Shown piece by piece: positions 26,501 through 36,159 of a DNA stretch of 64,000 nt. Under the pieces are notes generated by a model. That model had not been told where the DNA came from. It was given only the letters and a program-made list of their open reading frames with translations, and searched no databases. Each line of letters begins with the position of its first letter. Within the stretch, counting starts at the first letter, position 1. The DNA is taken from positions 124,001 to 188,000 of the forward strand of contig NZ_LSBB01000003.1 of the NCBI RefSeq assembly GCF_001584335.1, in the 5' to 3' direction. Origin of the DNA: Bacillus atrophaeus. Its GTDB lineage: Bacteria; Bacillota; Bacilli; Bacillales; Bacillaceae. The position numbers and the translations under genes are program-made.

Positions 26501-26614
26501 CTAAGATTAGTCTTAATCCGGTTTCCTTTAAATTGGCTTCCTTAAAATGCACATTTCCACAACGAATGAATAGGATATTATCATGAAAATTTAAAACTTT
26601 GTGGGGATGAAAAA

Positions 26615-27199
26615 ATGTACTATATACCTTTTCCGCATCAATATCCTTATTTTGTGAATGTGCCAATATATAACAATGGAAGGTCTGTTTATTGGACTAT
26701 TTCAAATGAGATGGAGCAAGCAAACAGATTTGGTTATTTGCGCTCTTTACATGAAGATAGAAACCTTCTCATTATAGATAGTGGACCAAAACCATTTGTT
26801 GTAAATATCAATAAAGCAACAAAACAAAACAATACGTTTCGTACTGCGTTATGGACAGGAAAACATTTTCAAGTCACTTTGATGAGTCTTGGTATTGGAG
26901 AAGATATAGGTTTGGAAATCCATCCTAACGTCGATCAATTCTTACGGATTGAGCAAGGTCGAGGGATAATTAAAATGGGTAAGAGTAAAGAAAATTTAAA
27001 CTTCCAAAGAAATGTCTATGATGATTATGCTATTGTTGTACCTGCTGGCACTTGGCACAATGTGATTAATACAGGTAATATCCCGTTAAAACTATACTCA
27101 ATTTATGCTCCTCCTAATCATCCATTTGGTACGGTTCATGTGACCAAAGCAGATGCAGCGACTGCGGAAGATGAGCATAGGTATTCTACAGAAGGCTGA
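26615..27199 (+). CDS. Cupin-domain protein
   Basis: A 194-aa single-domain cupin. Metal-binding motif 1 is LEIHPNVDQFLRIEQGRGII (residues about 109-128); motif 2 is VPAGTWHNVINTGN. The N-terminal 60 residues are aromatic-rich (YYIPFPHQYPYFVNVPIYNN), as in B. subtilis cupins of the YrkC type that go with spore-coat genes. Substrate unknown. GGGGATG precedes ATG 26615. It is the first intact gene after the yyaL fragment. Confidence 0.75.
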   Translation: MYYIPFPHQYPYFVNVPIYNNGRSVYWTISNEMEQANRFGYLRSLHEDRNLLIIDSGPKPFVVNINKATKQNNTFRTALWTGKHFQVTLMSLGIGEDIGLEIHPNVDQFLRIEQGRGIIKMGKSKENLNFQRNVYDDYAIVVPAGTWHNVINTGNIPLKLYSIYAPPNHPFGTVHVTKADAATAEDEHRYSTEG

Positions 27200-27515
27200 G
27201 CACTCTAGAATCCGGCATGGTTTGAAACCACGTAAATTAGGAATCACAATTGTTTTTAATGCAATTGAATTCTTTACAAGAGTGGTTCTATGCAGGTATG
27301 CCACAAAGTTGCTAAGCAAATCAGCTATCCTGTGTTAATTGTAAAGTAATTGATTGAACAAGTCGATTTAAAAAATGGCTTGTTTTTTATTGTGGTAATT
27401 TTTTGTTGAAAAGTGCTTTTTAGGCTATGAAGAGAAGATAAAAACCGCCTTGCATAGGCAGGCGGCTACAGTGATAGTCGTTTGATTTTTTTGATTCAAC
27501 TTATTTTATGCTTAG
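27200..27515. other. Intergenic with coat-gene-like remnant and terminators
   Basis: At 27266-27315 a short frame QLNSLQEWFYAGMPQSC then stop looks like the end of a lost gene, possibly spore-coat-like. A weak terminator AACAAG/CTTGTT with T run is at 27357-27386. A minus-strand terminator CCGCC/GGCGG (27441-27465) serves the gene at 27516. Confidence 0.45.
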
Positions 27516-27809
27516 TTAGGGATTTGGTGTCTCTTTTTTATTTCCCCTATACGATAAAATTGCAGTTTTTAAAGAAGAATAAGAACCGATAGCGCCATAA
27601 CCATAAAACCAACCCATAAATAAACCAGAAATGAAGCTGTGCCGATGACTTATAAAAACAGAAATCATTATACCTAAAATAAGGGCAATGGATGGGATGA
27701 ATTTCTTGGGGACCTTCAAAAACACTTTGATGATCTGGGTTATAAAGATCACTGTCGGAACTGCTATAACTGCATCCCAAAAATTAGTATGAATGATTGG
27801 AAAATCCAT
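27516..27809 (-). CDS. Small three-helix membrane protein, holin-like
   Basis: A 97-aa protein with hydrophobic segments at about residues 10-30, 38-52 and 58-78 and a Lys-rich tail. The layout resembles small phage holins, but I do not recognise the family for certain. A degenerate second copy of its 3' half is at 26395-26500. It has its own terminator. Confidence 0.5.
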   Translation of the reverse strand: MDFPIIHTNFWDAVIAVPTVIFITQIIKVFLKVPKKFIPSIALILGIMISVFISHRHSFISGLFMGWFYGYGAIGSYSSLKTAILSYRGNKKETPNP

Positions 27810-27907
27810 AAGTCACCTCATAAATTCAAAATGTTTATACAAAAACATATTATGCACATGAAAAATAGATCATATGCAATATATACTTTTAAATCATGGA
27901 GAAGAAC

Positions 27908-28120
27908 TTAAAGTGTTTTAGTAACATTTTGGTCTGAAAATTGACTATTTATAGCTTTTGTTTGGCTTATAAAGTTATATTCGATGACAATCCCGGTATT
28001 TGATCCTCCGGAACCATAGACGGTTTTAGACACTGATAAGGGACTTATGGATATTGCACCTCCAACATTCACTACTCCATTTCCAGAAACGTTATTAATA
28101 TTAATCGGCAATCCTTTCAT
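27908..28120 (-). CDS. GerPF-like spore protein
   Basis: A 70-aa protein, MKGLPININNVSGNGVVNVG then GAISISPLSVSKTVYGSGGS, ending FSDQNVTKTL. The pattern (short N-terminal beta strand, glycine/serine-rich centre) is that of the GerPA/GerPF family, which helps germinants pass the spore coat. AGAGGGG precedes ATG 28120. It belongs with ydgA and ydgB downstream. Confidence 0.72.
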   Translation of the reverse strand: MKGLPININNVSGNGVVNVGGAISISPLSVSKTVYGSGGSNTGIVIEYNFISQTKAINSQFSDQNVTKTL

Positions 28121-28237
28121 TAATTTCACCCCTCTTATTATTAGTAGTAATTATAGTATTCAGACTGAACATCAATAGATTAAACTAAATGAAAAAAAGT
28201 AATAAAAGTCTTTTCTTTCTGAATCTGCATATAAATA

Positions 28238-28259
28238 GACGCCCTATTTAATGGGCGTC
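28238..28259. repeat. Strong hairpin without T run
   Basis: GACGCCC (28238-28244) pairs with GGGCGTC (28253-28259). It may be a terminator remnant. Confidence 0.4.
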
Positions 28260-28456
28260 TCGATTAGAATGACCTTTAGCTCTCTCATATTTCTTCTATG
28301 TATTAGTATTCAATCATACATTTCTTAACGTACGCTCAGTCAGCAACAATGCAGGAACTGTTAAAAATTGTGGAGTTGGGTGTATATATTTGTTGAGTTT
28401 GTTGTAAATTATTTCAAGAGAGATACTTATAGTTGATATCTAAGAATAGGAGCAAC

Positions 28457-29170
28457 ATGAAAATGATTGAGGTAGAGGTAATATTAAGGACGATAGCTTC
28501 TTTTGGTGTATTGTTAATTGCGGCACGTTTTTTAGGCAAACAGACTATTTCTCAAATGACAATCTTTGATTTTGTTGCGGCGATAACACTAGGAGCTATC
28601 ACTGCTGGCATGGCATACAATACCTCATTAAAACCGCATAATATGCTCATTTCATTTGTTTTTTTCGTTTTAACTATTTTTCTTATTTCATTTCTGTCAA
28701 TAAAGAATAGGAGGCTAAGAAAATTTTTTGCTGGAGATCCTACAGTTCTTATTCAAAACGGAAAGATATTAGAATCAAATATGAGGAATATGCGCTATAC
28801 ACTTGACTATTTGAATCAACAATTACGCGAAAAAGAAATCTTCAATATAGAAGAAGTTCTTTTTGCTATCCTTGAAACAAATGGTAAGTTGACTATTTTA
28901 AGAAAGCCGCAATTCCGTCACATCACTAAACAGGATTTATTTATAGCGGTACATGGTGAACATAGACTACCGATAGAACTTATTATGGATGGAGAGATCA
29001 TTGAGGATAATTTAAATCAAAATCATCTTACAACATCTTGGCTTCTTACCGAATTAAAAAAAAGAGATATAACGGTAGAAGAAACTGTGTATGCGGTGTT
29101 GCTGGCTAATGGACATATCTATGTGGATAAATATAAAGATCATATATCTGTACCCATTGATAAAGAGTGA
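28457..29170 (+). CDS. ydfS: DUF421/YetF-family membrane protein, YdfS-like
   Basis: A 237-aa protein with three N-terminal membrane helices (FGVLLIAARFLGKQTISQM; ITLGAITAGMAY; ISFVFFVLTIFLISFLSI) and a soluble C-terminal DUF421 domain (FAGDPTVLIQNGKILESNMR). YetF/YdfS proteins are known in spores; some relatives support germination. ATG 28457 has AGGAG 6 bases upstream. It is convergent with cotP, which keeps the ydfS-cotP-ydgA-ydgB order of 168. Confidence 0.8.
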   Translation: MKMIEVEVILRTIASFGVLLIAARFLGKQTISQMTIFDFVAAITLGAITAGMAYNTSLKPHNMLISFVFFVLTIFLISFLSIKNRRLRKFFAGDPTVLIQNGKILESNMRNMRYTLDYLNQQLREKEIFNIEEVLFAILETNGKLTILRKPQFRHITKQDLFIAVHGEHRLPIELIMDGEIIEDNLNQNHLTTSWLLTELKKRDITVEETVYAVLLANGHIYVDKYKDHISVPIDKE

Positions 29171-29186
29171 ACAAGTTATTAGGACA

Positions 29187-29618
29187 TTAAATACCTTTAT
29201 CAAAGGCAACTGTTTCGATTTGTCTTGGGTAAGAGATATGAAGTAAGCCATTAGAAAGCTGCAGCTGCAATAAATGAGATTCGGTTGATTCCGGCAGTTT
29301 AATGACTCGCTCAAACTCGCCATAAAACCTTTCACGAAGCACTTCCATTTCAGCCGGGAAAACTGGTGTTACAATTCCTTTAATCAAAAGTTGGGTTTTA
29401 GAAACTAAGCGAATCGATAATTCTTCTTGGAATACGCCAGGCATTTCCACAATAATGTAGTTGGACTCTTCATCTTGAAAAAGATCATAAACGAACATAC
29501 GAGTTTCTGATTCAAAGAAATGTTCCGGGGCTTTTTGCTTTAAAACATTTGACCAAAAATCACTTTGCTTATATTCATTGGTAATCTCAAGCCATTTTCG
29601 GATTTTTTCTATATCCAT
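29187..29618 (-). CDS. cotP: CotP, alpha-crystallin-like spore coat protein
   Basis: A 143-aa Hsp20-fold protein: IVEMPGVFQEELSIRLVSKT and the terminal LQLSNGLLHISYP are the Hsp20 beta-sandwich motifs. Length and neighbours agree with CotP (YdfT). It is a minor spore-coat component. It lies downstream of ydgA by 12 bases and is likely in an operon with ydgB-ydgA, expressed in the mother cell. Confidence 0.88.
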   Translation of the reverse strand: MDIEKIRKWLEITNEYKQSDFWSNVLKQKAPEHFFESETRMFVYDLFQDEESNYIIVEMPGVFQEELSIRLVSKTQLLIKGIVTPVFPAEMEVLRERFYGEFERVIKLPESTESHLLQLQLSNGLLHISYPRQIETVAFDKGI

Positions 29619-29630
29619 ACAAAAGCCCCC

Positions 29631-29873
29631 TTAAATTTGATTTGCAATAGGTGCAGAAGGATTTCCGATCTGGTCTTGATCACTGACATCGGTATCCAGA
29701 TTGCCGGTGTTTAAAAGCGAAGAAGAAGGCGAAAAATCCCCTAAAGAAAAGTTTGCTCCGAAATATTTGCTGTTCGCTGTATGGCTGTTTTGCAAAGTTG
29801 GACCGATATCAATATTTCCATTTTGCGTGACTCCGTTAACTTTAATATTCGCGATATTAATTTGATTTGGCAT
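29631..29873 (-). CDS. ydgA: YdgA, GerPA/GerPF-family spore protein
   Basis: An 80-aa protein, [20 protein letters not shown], with [20 protein letters not shown] and an Asp-rich end. I chose ATG 29873, with AAAGGGG upstream; earlier in-frame Met codons lack a ribosome-binding site. It is the middle gene of ydgB-ydgA-cotP. Confidence 0.83.
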   Translation of the reverse strand: MPNQINIANIKVNGVTQNGNIDIGPTLQNSHTANSKYFGANFSLGDFSPSSSLLNTGNLDTDVSDQDQIGNPSAPIANQI

Positions 29874-29886
29874 AAACGAAACCCCT

Positions 29887-30159
29887 TTAATCAAAGATTG
29901 GCGGTGGTGCAATCGGAGGAGAATTAACGTTGGATGTATCAGAGTTGCCTATAGATGTCTGGTCATTTACATCAGGATCGTTTAAGAAGTTTTCCATAAT
30001 TGATTCTGTAGGTGAGGTGTCACCGAAAGAAGAATTGATCCCTTGAGATTTTTGATTGTTGGTAGGGCTGTTATACGCTGCCTCGCCTATTGTAATTGAA
30101 CCATTGCCCGAAATGCTATTTATTTTCAAATAATATAAATTAATTACTGTTGACGGCAT
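29887..30159 (-). CDS. ydgB: YdgB, GerPA/GerPF-family spore protein
   Basis: A 90-aa protein, [20 protein letters not shown], with [20 protein letters not shown] and a proline-rich end ([12 protein letters not shown]). ATG 30159 gives the family N-terminus; GGAAGGA lies upstream. First gene of the spore operon. Confidence 0.83.
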   Translation of the reverse strand: MPSTVINLYYLKINSISGNGSITIGEAAYNSPTNNQKSQGINSSFGDTSPTESIMENFLNDPDVNDQTSIGNSDTSNVNSPPIAPPPIFD

Positions 30160-30440
30160 CTCATCATATCCTTCCATCTTTCTGTACAGTACAGTATGCT
30201 TTACTGAACCCAATTGTTCCTTATAATATGGACTAAGTGTTATCCTAATCAAATTTCCCTGACGTTGCTGTATTTAACAAAATCGTAACAACAAGCACAT
30301 ACAGTTTTAATTAAAGACAAAGGGAAAATGCACTTTTTGATTTAAATGATACTTTTGAGAGTGTATATAAAGTTATTTAAGGTCCTAATATGAGTGAGAA
30401 AAAGAGGTATTTATCACGAGGTTTGGCTACTCTAATATAC
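30160..30440. other. Intergenic upstream of ydgB
   Basis: The likely sporulation promoter region of ydgB-ydgA-cotP. I saw no clear gene. Confidence 0.4.
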
Positions 30441-30629
30441 GTGGCACCAATGGCATGTGGGTATAGCTACCCGAGCTAGCTATACCCAATAGATACAAGA
30501 ACAGGTTTGTTTTCGCGTTTCGCTTTTTCAAATGCTTCTTCTCCCCAGGGGAACTGGATTGTGAGCATGTTGAAGTAAATATGGAGACTTCTAAGCGATT
30601 AATCTATTGGGTTTATTGTTAGTGGGCAT
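30441..30629 (-). pseudogene. yyaL 5' fragment, second copy
   Basis: From ATG 30629: [12 protein letters not shown], then stop, [13 protein letters not shown], then (other frame) [23 protein letters not shown], an extra piece of about 20 bases, and TCHWCHV. As in the copy at 26100-26274, homology ends just after CHWCH. The same ribosome-binding site text (GATCACCTTCTTTC on the + strand) precedes both copies. Confidence 0.75.
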
Positions 30630-30675
30630 GGGATCACCTTCTTTCTTGAATTAATACTTTACCTTAGCATATGTA

Positions 30676-30702
30676 AAAGCGATTTTTTAAATCGCTTTTT
30701 TT
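30676..30702. terminator. Bidirectional terminator
   Basis: AGCGATTT/AAATCGCT flanked by A and T runs, next to the end of the DUF1259 gene. Confidence 0.8.
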
Positions 30703-30715
30703 GCTCATAATAATG

Positions 30716-31582
30716 TTAACCTCTAACTTCTTTATCAGTAAGAACTTTTAAAGCATCTCTTACTTTTAATGCGAAGTTGACAGGTTTATCGATTGATTCG
30801 AAATGAATATACATCAGTCTAGGTTTATCAAACAACCAGTGATTATGAAGCGACGTTACAATAAGATCATGTTCTCGAAGTACACTAATAAATGGATTGA
30901 TTTCTTTTTGAAGAATCACCGTTTCACCACTGCATAGAGCACGGCCATCTTTTGTCATTGATTCAAATGAAAACATCTGAGGAATGAGTAAAAATGATCT
31001 TCCTGGTCTTCCTAGTACTTCTGGTTTTATATTTGTTCGTGATCTCATTACTGTACAAATTCCATTTTCAAAAGTATGCATGGTTCCACCTAGAATATCG
31101 TTGAATTCGTCACAAAGACCATGCTGTTTAATAATTTCACCATCAGTTTTTGGTTCAGCACGGACAGTTTTAGTGGTTAGAACTCTCATTGCCTCTCTCA
31201 CTTTTCTTGCAAAATTCAGAGGTTTATCAATTGATTCAAAATGCATAAACATCAGACGTGGCTTATCAAACAGCCAATGGTTATGAACGGCAGTTACAAT
31301 AATACCAAATTCGCGTAACTCACTCATTAATGGGTTCACTTCTTCTTGAAGTAAAACAGTTTCACCTAAACATAAAGCTCTGCCATTCCGATCCATGCTT
31401 TCAAATGAAAAGGCTTGAGGAATAAAAGGAAATGCTTCTGCTCTTCTTCCAAGTACCACTGGATGAATGTTGCTTCGAAATCTTGTAGCCGTACATACAC
31501 CATTTACGACACTAGGTGTTGAATTGAGAATCCTTGCAAATTCCCTACAAAGTTGTGATGGTTCCATGCCCATTTCTTCCAC
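30716..31582 (-). CDS. DUF1259 protein with two tandem copies of the domain
   Basis: A 288-aa protein built of two homologous halves (residues about 5-140 and 150-285). Each half has NxxxxxEVLGR-type text, then FIPQAFSFESMDRNGRALCL or LIPQMFSFESMTKDGRALCS, then VHNHWLFDKPRLMFMHFESI or LHNHWLFDKPRLMYIHFESI. The conserved HNHW and H-F-E residues look metal-binding. Function unknown. It starts at GTG 31582, behind AGGAGGAG. Confidence 0.75.
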   Translation of the reverse strand: MEEMGMEPSQLCREFARILNSTPSVVNGVCTATRFRSNIHPVVLGRRAEAFPFIPQAFSFESMDRNGRALCLGETVLLQEEVNPLMSELREFGIIVTAVHNHWLFDKPRLMFMHFESIDKPLNFARKVREAMRVLTTKTVRAEPKTDGEIIKQHGLCDEFNDILGGTMHTFENGICTVMRSRTNIKPEVLGRPGRSFLLIPQMFSFESMTKDGRALCSGETVILQKEINPFISVLREHDLIVTSLHNHWLFDKPRLMYIHFESIDKPVNFALKVRDALKVLTDKEVRG

Positions 31583-31770
31583 TTAATATCTCCTCCTGAA
31601 TAAGTTGACTACTTACTTTAAAGATATGTGGAGAAGGAAAAAATGTAACACGACATTAGCCCGTAAAAGGGGGATTAATCTTTTTAACAATGAAATTACG
31701 TTTACGAAATTACTCGATATCAACGTTAAATTAGTAACCGCGTGTGGTAAATTTTTTAATAAAATATGTA

Positions 31771-31800
31771 GTGGCACCAATGACATGTCATTAGCCGTCT
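31771..31800 (-). pseudogene. yyaL-like scar (TCHWCH)
   Basis: The minus strand reads ACATGTCATTGGTGCCAC, that is TCHWCH, as in the YyaL motif, with no homology after it. Confidence 0.45.
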
Positions 31801-31834
31801 TGCATGAGTTTTTACTAATTAAAATTTGGTTATT

Positions 31835-31950
31835 CAATTGTATCCCAATGCGGATTCCAAACTATTTCCCATAAGTGACCATCGGGGTCTTAGAAGTGAC
31901 CGGAGTATCCGCCGCCTAAAGTGATTACTGTAATCCGTGGTTTCATTAGC
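31835..31950 (-). pseudogene. VOC/glyoxalase-family 3' fragment
   Basis: Minus strand text LGGGYSGHF, stop, DPDGHLWEIVWNPHWDT is the end of a vicinal-oxygen-chelate domain protein. It is broken by an internal stop. Confidence 0.7.
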
Positions 31951-32190
31951 AATGTAACCTCCTCGGAAATGCACAAAAACGTTATATATTTTTAGAAAAC
32001 GGAATATGAGAAGATTAAGAATACCAAAGATTAGGCAGACGATAATTTTCGTCAGCCTTTTTATAATAAGGAAGAGATTAAAATTCTTAATCAATATAGA
32101 TGAAAAAGCAAGGACATTTATTGTTTTGGCTCACCATTTTTTAACCATAATTGATGTAAACGTATAAAAATGAGGCAAATGAATATAAGG

Positions 32191-32330
32191 AGTGTAATGA
32201 AAACAAGCTTTCATAACCAGTGATATGGATTTACAATGTTGAGGGCCTAGTGGGTGAATAACCCGTGGAGGTTCAAGTCCTCTCGGCCGCATCAATGATA
32301 CCAAGGGTTTGAGTCCCTTGGTATTTTTTT
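32191..32330 (+). repeat. att copy 2 (type A arm), 53-base identity to trnS-Leu2
   Basis: The arm (32191-32238) carries TGAAAACAAGCTTTCATAAC and TTTACAATG. The tRNA part (32239-32291) is identical to 13480-13532. The terminator ATACCAAGGG/CCCTTGGTAT with T run follows (to 32330). The 5' half of the tRNA is absent, so this is not a working tRNA gene. Confidence 0.92.
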
Positions 32331-32373
32331 ACGTGAAATACTATTAAGAGAAAAAGACTTTAGAGCTGCTTGA

Positions 32374-32919
32374 TTAAAAAATAGGTGGTGTAACCGAAAA
32401 TAACACGACTGCAACTTGATCAAATGGATTTTCCCACATATGCCTAAAACTTGTCGGTATTTTCACGCTATCTCCAGCCTCTAGAATATACTCATCTTCG
32501 TTTAAATACACTTTAATCTTCCCTTGTAATATATAAGCGATTTCCTCACTTTTATGTTCGAGAAGCTTCTCTGAAGAAGCAGAATTTGGTGGAACATTCA
32601 TGATAACTGTTGCCAGATTTCCTTTAAAATCAGGTGATAATAGTTCATATGATAGATTATTGATAATCATTTTTTTCCTCTGATTTGGCTTTACTACTAA
32701 ATTTGATGTTTCTGTGTCCTCAACAAAAAACATAAATGTGGGTATATTAAGGTTTTTAGCTAAAATTTTAAGAGTTTGAATAGAAGGATTTGCTAATCCT
32801 CTTTCGATTTGACTTAGCATAGAAGGCGTGATTTCAGATAGGTTTGCTAACTCTTTACTACTAAAACCTTTCGCTTTTCTGTACTTAGCTATCTTTTTAC
32901 CAATATCTATGTTGTCCAC
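32374..32919 (-). CDS. XRE-family regulator with cupin sensor domain
   Basis: A 181-aa protein: an N-terminal helix-turn-helix (IGKKIAKYRKAKGFSSKELA, then SEITPSMLSQIERGLANPS) and a C-terminal cupin (EIAYILQGKIKVYLNEDEYI). Such regulators sense small ligands such as amino acids. It is divergent from dsdA; the 16-base palindrome at 32937-32952 is a likely site. It probably controls D-serine breakdown. Confidence 0.82.
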   Translation of the reverse strand: MDNIDIGKKIAKYRKAKGFSSKELANLSEITPSMLSQIERGLANPSIQTLKILAKNLNIPTFMFFVEDTETSNLVVKPNQRKKMIINNLSYELLSPDFKGNLATVIMNVPPNSASSEKLLEHKSEEIAYILQGKIKVYLNEDEYILEAGDSVKIPTSFRHMWENPFDQVAVVLFSVTPPIF

Positions 32920-32936
32920 AATGTTGCACCCCTTAA

Positions 32937-32952
32937 AAATTAAATTTAATTT
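32937..32952. promoter_or_regulatory. Palindrome between the XRE gene and dsdA
   Basis: AAATTAAATTTAATTT is a perfect 16-base palindrome 17 bases upstream of the XRE start. Being A/T-only, it is weaker evidence than a mixed sequence. Confidence 0.5.
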
Positions 32953-33063
32953 AAGAAATTAAATGATAATTAACGATTTGAGTATTGTGTGTTAAACTAT
33001 ACTTAATTTATTTCAATTATAATTTATATGAGGGTATTATCACAATGACATGAGGTGAAAAAA

Positions 33064-34395
33064 ATGGATGAAAAATGTTTGTCTGATTTAAGAGCTCAAT
33101 TTCCTTTGTTACAGCAACTTACTGCTTTAGATGAAGTTTTTTGGGTTAATCCAAATATTGAAACATTTCAATCAGGAATTAAAAAGTGCACTATTTCCGA
33201 AGAAGATGTAAGAGATGCAGAAAAAAGATTAGAACGTTTCGCTCCTTATATTGCTAGTGCTTTTCCTGACACAAAATCAACAAATGGGATCATAGAATCT
33301 CCTTTAGTCAACATTCCTTCTATGAAAAAATCATTAGAGAGTGATTATCAAAAAACCTTAAGGGGAGAACTGCTGTTAAAATGCGATAGTCATCTGCCTA
33401 TTTCAGGTTCTATCAAGGCTAGGGGAGGAATCTATGAAGTACTTAAGCATGCAGAAAAATTAGCTCTTCAACATAAATTGTTAACTCTAGAAGACGATTA
33501 TTCTATTTTTGACAGCGATAGGTTTAGAGATTTTTTTTCGCGGTATTCAATTGTTGTAGGCTCCACTGGAAATTTAGGGCTTAGTATAGGCATCATGAGT
33601 GCAAAACTTGGATTCAATGTTACTGTACATATGTCCTCGGATGCAAAAGAGTGGAAAAAGGATTTGCTAAGAAGTAAAAATGTAAATGTAATAGAATATG
33701 AGGCTGACTACAGCAAGGCGGTAGAAGAAGGTCGAAAACAAGCAGCGATTGATCCTAGTTGTTATTTTGTAGATGATGAAAATTCAAAAGATTTATTCCT
33801 AGGTTATTCAGTTGCTGCTTCTCGCTTGGACAAACAATTAAAAGAATTAAAGATAACTGTTGATGAAAATCATCCCTTATTTGTTTATCTTCCATGTGGG
33901 GTAGGTGGAGGTCCTGGGGGAGTAGCTTTTGGTTTAAAATTAATGTTCAGAGATCATGTTCATTGTTTCTTCGCTGAGCCAACGCATTCACCTAGTATGT
34001 TACTTGGTTTAATGACTGGACTGCATGATAAAATTTCTGTACAAGAAATCGGTATTGATAATAAAACTGATGCAGACGGACTTGCTGTAGGAAGACCTTC
34101 AAGATTTGCTGGGAAGATTATAGAGCCTTTTTTAAGTGGCAGTTACACTGTCAGCGATAAACATTTGTATAAATTACTAAAGCAACTGGCAGATACAGAG
34201 GATATTTATTTGGAACCTTCTGCATTGGCAGGTATGATAGGACCTATTAAATTGCATCAGAGTGGGATGGAATATTTACAAAAACATAATTTAAAAGAAA
34301 AATTAACTAATGGCACACATATAATATGGGCTACCGGTGGTAACATGGTGCCTTCAAACATAAAAGAAGAATACTATAAAAAAGGAGAACTTTAA
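33064..34395 (+). CDS. dsdA: D-serine ammonia-lyase (dehydratase)
   Basis: A 443-aa PLP enzyme that converts D-serine to pyruvate and ammonia. The PLP lysine lies in [20 protein letters not shown] (near residue 115); the glycine loop is [38 protein letters not shown] binds the phosphate. ATG 33064 follows GAGGTG. Together with the regulator it fills a 2.5-kb module between att copies 2 and 3. Confidence 0.92.
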   Translation: MDEKCLSDLRAQFPLLQQLTALDEVFWVNPNIETFQSGIKKCTISEEDVRDAEKRLERFAPYIASAFPDTKSTNGIIESPLVNIPSMKKSLESDYQKTLRGELLLKCDSHLPISGSIKARGGIYEVLKHAEKLALQHKLLTLEDDYSIFDSDRFRDFFSRYSIVVGSTGNLGLSIGIMSAKLGFNVTVHMSSDAKEWKKDLLRSKNVNVIEYEADYSKAVEEGRKQAAIDPSCYFVDDENSKDLFLGYSVAASRLDKQLKELKITVDENHPLFVYLPCGVGGGPGGVAFGLKLMFRDHVHCFFAEPTHSPSMLLGLMTGLHDKISVQEIGIDNKTDADGLAVGRPSRFAGKIIEPFLSGSYTVSDKHLYKLLKQLADTEDIYLEPSALAGMIGPIKLHQSGMEYLQKHNLKEKLTNGTHIIWATGGNMVPSNIKEEYYKKGEL

Positions 34396-34661
34396 AGAAA
34401 TCCCCACAGTTTTTATGTTCTTCTTCAAGAAAAAATGAACACATTAAATATTTTTCCATGGGTTTAACCACAGTTTTGAAGTCCCTGCGCCCCATCTTAA
34501 TTCAACTCGATCATTATAAGCTATAGCATTAAGGGATATTCGATTAAGTTTATTATTATTTTCACTTGAAATAGCCAAACTTGAAAATGAACTGGGTTTT
34601 TTTGTAATCGCTTTAACATCTGCAATACTGTTTGAGGAAAAAAATAGAAAATGAAAGTAGA

Positions 34662-34808
34662 GAATGTAATGAAAATAAGCTTTCATAACCAGTGGATATG
34701 GTTTTACAATGTTGAGAACTTAGTGGGGGAATAATCCGTGGAGGTTCAAGTCCTCTCGGCCGCATCCCAATAATACCAAGGGTTTAATCACCTTTGGTAT
34801 TTTTTTGC
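34662..34808 (+). repeat. att copy 3 (type A arm)
   Basis: The arm carries TGTAATGAAAATAAGCTTTC. The tRNA part (34712-34764) differs from the reference at a few positions (TTGAGAACTTAGTGGGGGAA, ATAATCCG), then GGAGGTTCAAGTCCTCTCGG is identical. A terminator with T run ends at 34808. A short minus-strand frame just upstream (34444-34686) is unrecognised. Confidence 0.88.
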
Positions 34809-34958
34809 GGAAAATACGGCAACAAATGTACCGCATTGTGGAGTCTACAAGTGTATTGAGCACTAAAAAGTGCTGACCTCTGCACAAAACTGTTGCGCGA
34901 GTCTGCACTTTTATTCTGCAAGATACATTGCCCCTTATCATCGATTAGGGGGAGTTAT

Positions 34959-35987
34959 TTAATCCGTTCTTAGTCCCGCTGATATTTGGCTTTTAGAAGC
35001 TTTTTTTATGTGGCTAAAACCAACAAATTTTTTGCCTTCTTCATCCCATAGGCGGAACTTTAACGACTTAAGACTTGCTGCCAGTGTGATGGTCGGAACG
35101 TTTTGCAATGGTTCAGTGTTGTTATGCACTTTTTCAAGCTTATAGTTTGGGACTCTCGGGCTTAAATGATGAACATGATGGAAACCGATATTGCCTGTTA
35201 GCCATTGCATGACTTTTGGAAGCTTATAAAAAGAGCTTCCTTCAACTGCAGCTTTTACATATTCCCAATGCTCATTTTCTTCAAAATAAGAATCCTCAAA
35301 CGTATGCTGAATATAAAACATCCAAATTCCGAGGGATCCTGATATCATAAAAGTTGGCACCTGAACCAGCAGGAAGTTTTGCCAGCCAATAGCCCAACAT
35401 AAAAGTGCTGCCAAAGCGACGATCCCCAGGTTCGTTACATACGTATTCATTCGTTCTTTGCGTTTTGCCCCTTTACGATTAAAACGATTGGTAATCCCGA
35501 AGACGTAAATCGGCCCAACAATAAACATAACAAACGGATTTCTGTACAAACGGTACATTATTTTTGTCTTAGTTGAGGCTTCCTTATATTCCTCAACGGT
35601 CAGTACCCAAATATCTCCTGTGCCGCGTTTGTCCAGGTTGCTGCTTGTCGCATGATGGACAGAATGGTCGTGTGCCCAATGATCAAAAGGATGCAGAGTC
35701 AGAATTCCTGTAATTGTTCCAAGGATTCGATTCGCCTTTCTGTTCTTAAAAAAGGAATAGTGGCAGCAATCATGAAAGATGATGAAGGTTCTTACTAAAA
35801 AAACTGCCGCAACGACAGAAATCGCTAATGTGAGGAAGTAAGAAATCGACAAGCTCTTATATGCCAAACACCATAACAGGAAAAATGGCACCAATGTGTT
35901 AATGATTTGACAAATGCTTTTTTGTAGATCGGACTTTTCATAAGGTGTAACCAATTTTCTCAAAGTCCTTAGGTTTTGTTCCTTCAT
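34959..35987 (-). CDS. des: Acyl-lipid delta-5 desaturase
   Basis: A 342-aa membrane desaturase with three histidine boxes: HDCCHYSFF, HDHSVHH and HHVHH. Four to five hydrophobic segments lie around them. In B. subtilis Des introduces a double bond in membrane phospholipid fatty acids at low temperature, under DesK-DesR control. No desK/desR genes lie here, so control in trans would be needed. Whether the chromosome holds another des copy cannot be seen. Confidence 0.9.
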   Translation of the reverse strand: MKEQNLRTLRKLVTPYEKSDLQKSICQIINTLVPFFLLWCLAYKSLSISYFLTLAISVVAAVFLVRTFIIFHDCCHYSFFKNRKANRILGTITGILTLHPFDHWAHDHSVHHATSSNLDKRGTGDIWVLTVEEYKEASTKTKIMYRLYRNPFVMFIVGPIYVFGITNRFNRKGAKRKERMNTYVTNLGIVALAALLCWAIGWQNFLLVQVPTFMISGSLGIWMFYIQHTFEDSYFEENEHWEYVKAAVEGSSFYKLPKVMQWLTGNIGFHHVHHLSPRVPNYKLEKVHNNTEPLQNVPTITLAASLKSLKFRLWDEEGKKFVGFSHIKKASKSQISAGLRTD

Positions 35988-36159
35988 TTTTTAAAGTTTC
36001 CCCTTCCCTGATGGTCTTAATCTAAGTATAGAAAACGTTTTATTGCCTTTAGGTCCCATCTGTCATATACCATAGTATCTTTCCCATTTATATGAGAAAT
36101 TATTGGAAATTAGGTACTGATTTCCAGCTCAGTTAAATCTTTATTAGCAGAGCCAGCCG

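Larger units (their letters stand above)
31583..32190. other. Remnant region: yyaL scar and VOC fragment
   Basis: No intact gene. A yyaL scar is at 31771-31800 and a glyoxalase-family fragment at 31835-31950. Confidence 0.55.

Noticed and set aside
32239-32291. Extra tRNA-Leu genes at the repeat copies
   Set aside because: All copies start at the anticodon region; the 5' half is missing, so no cloverleaf can form.
34444-34686. An 80-codon minus-strand frame before att copy 3
   Set aside because: No ribosome-binding site or recognisable family; its N-terminal half is antisense to the conserved arm.
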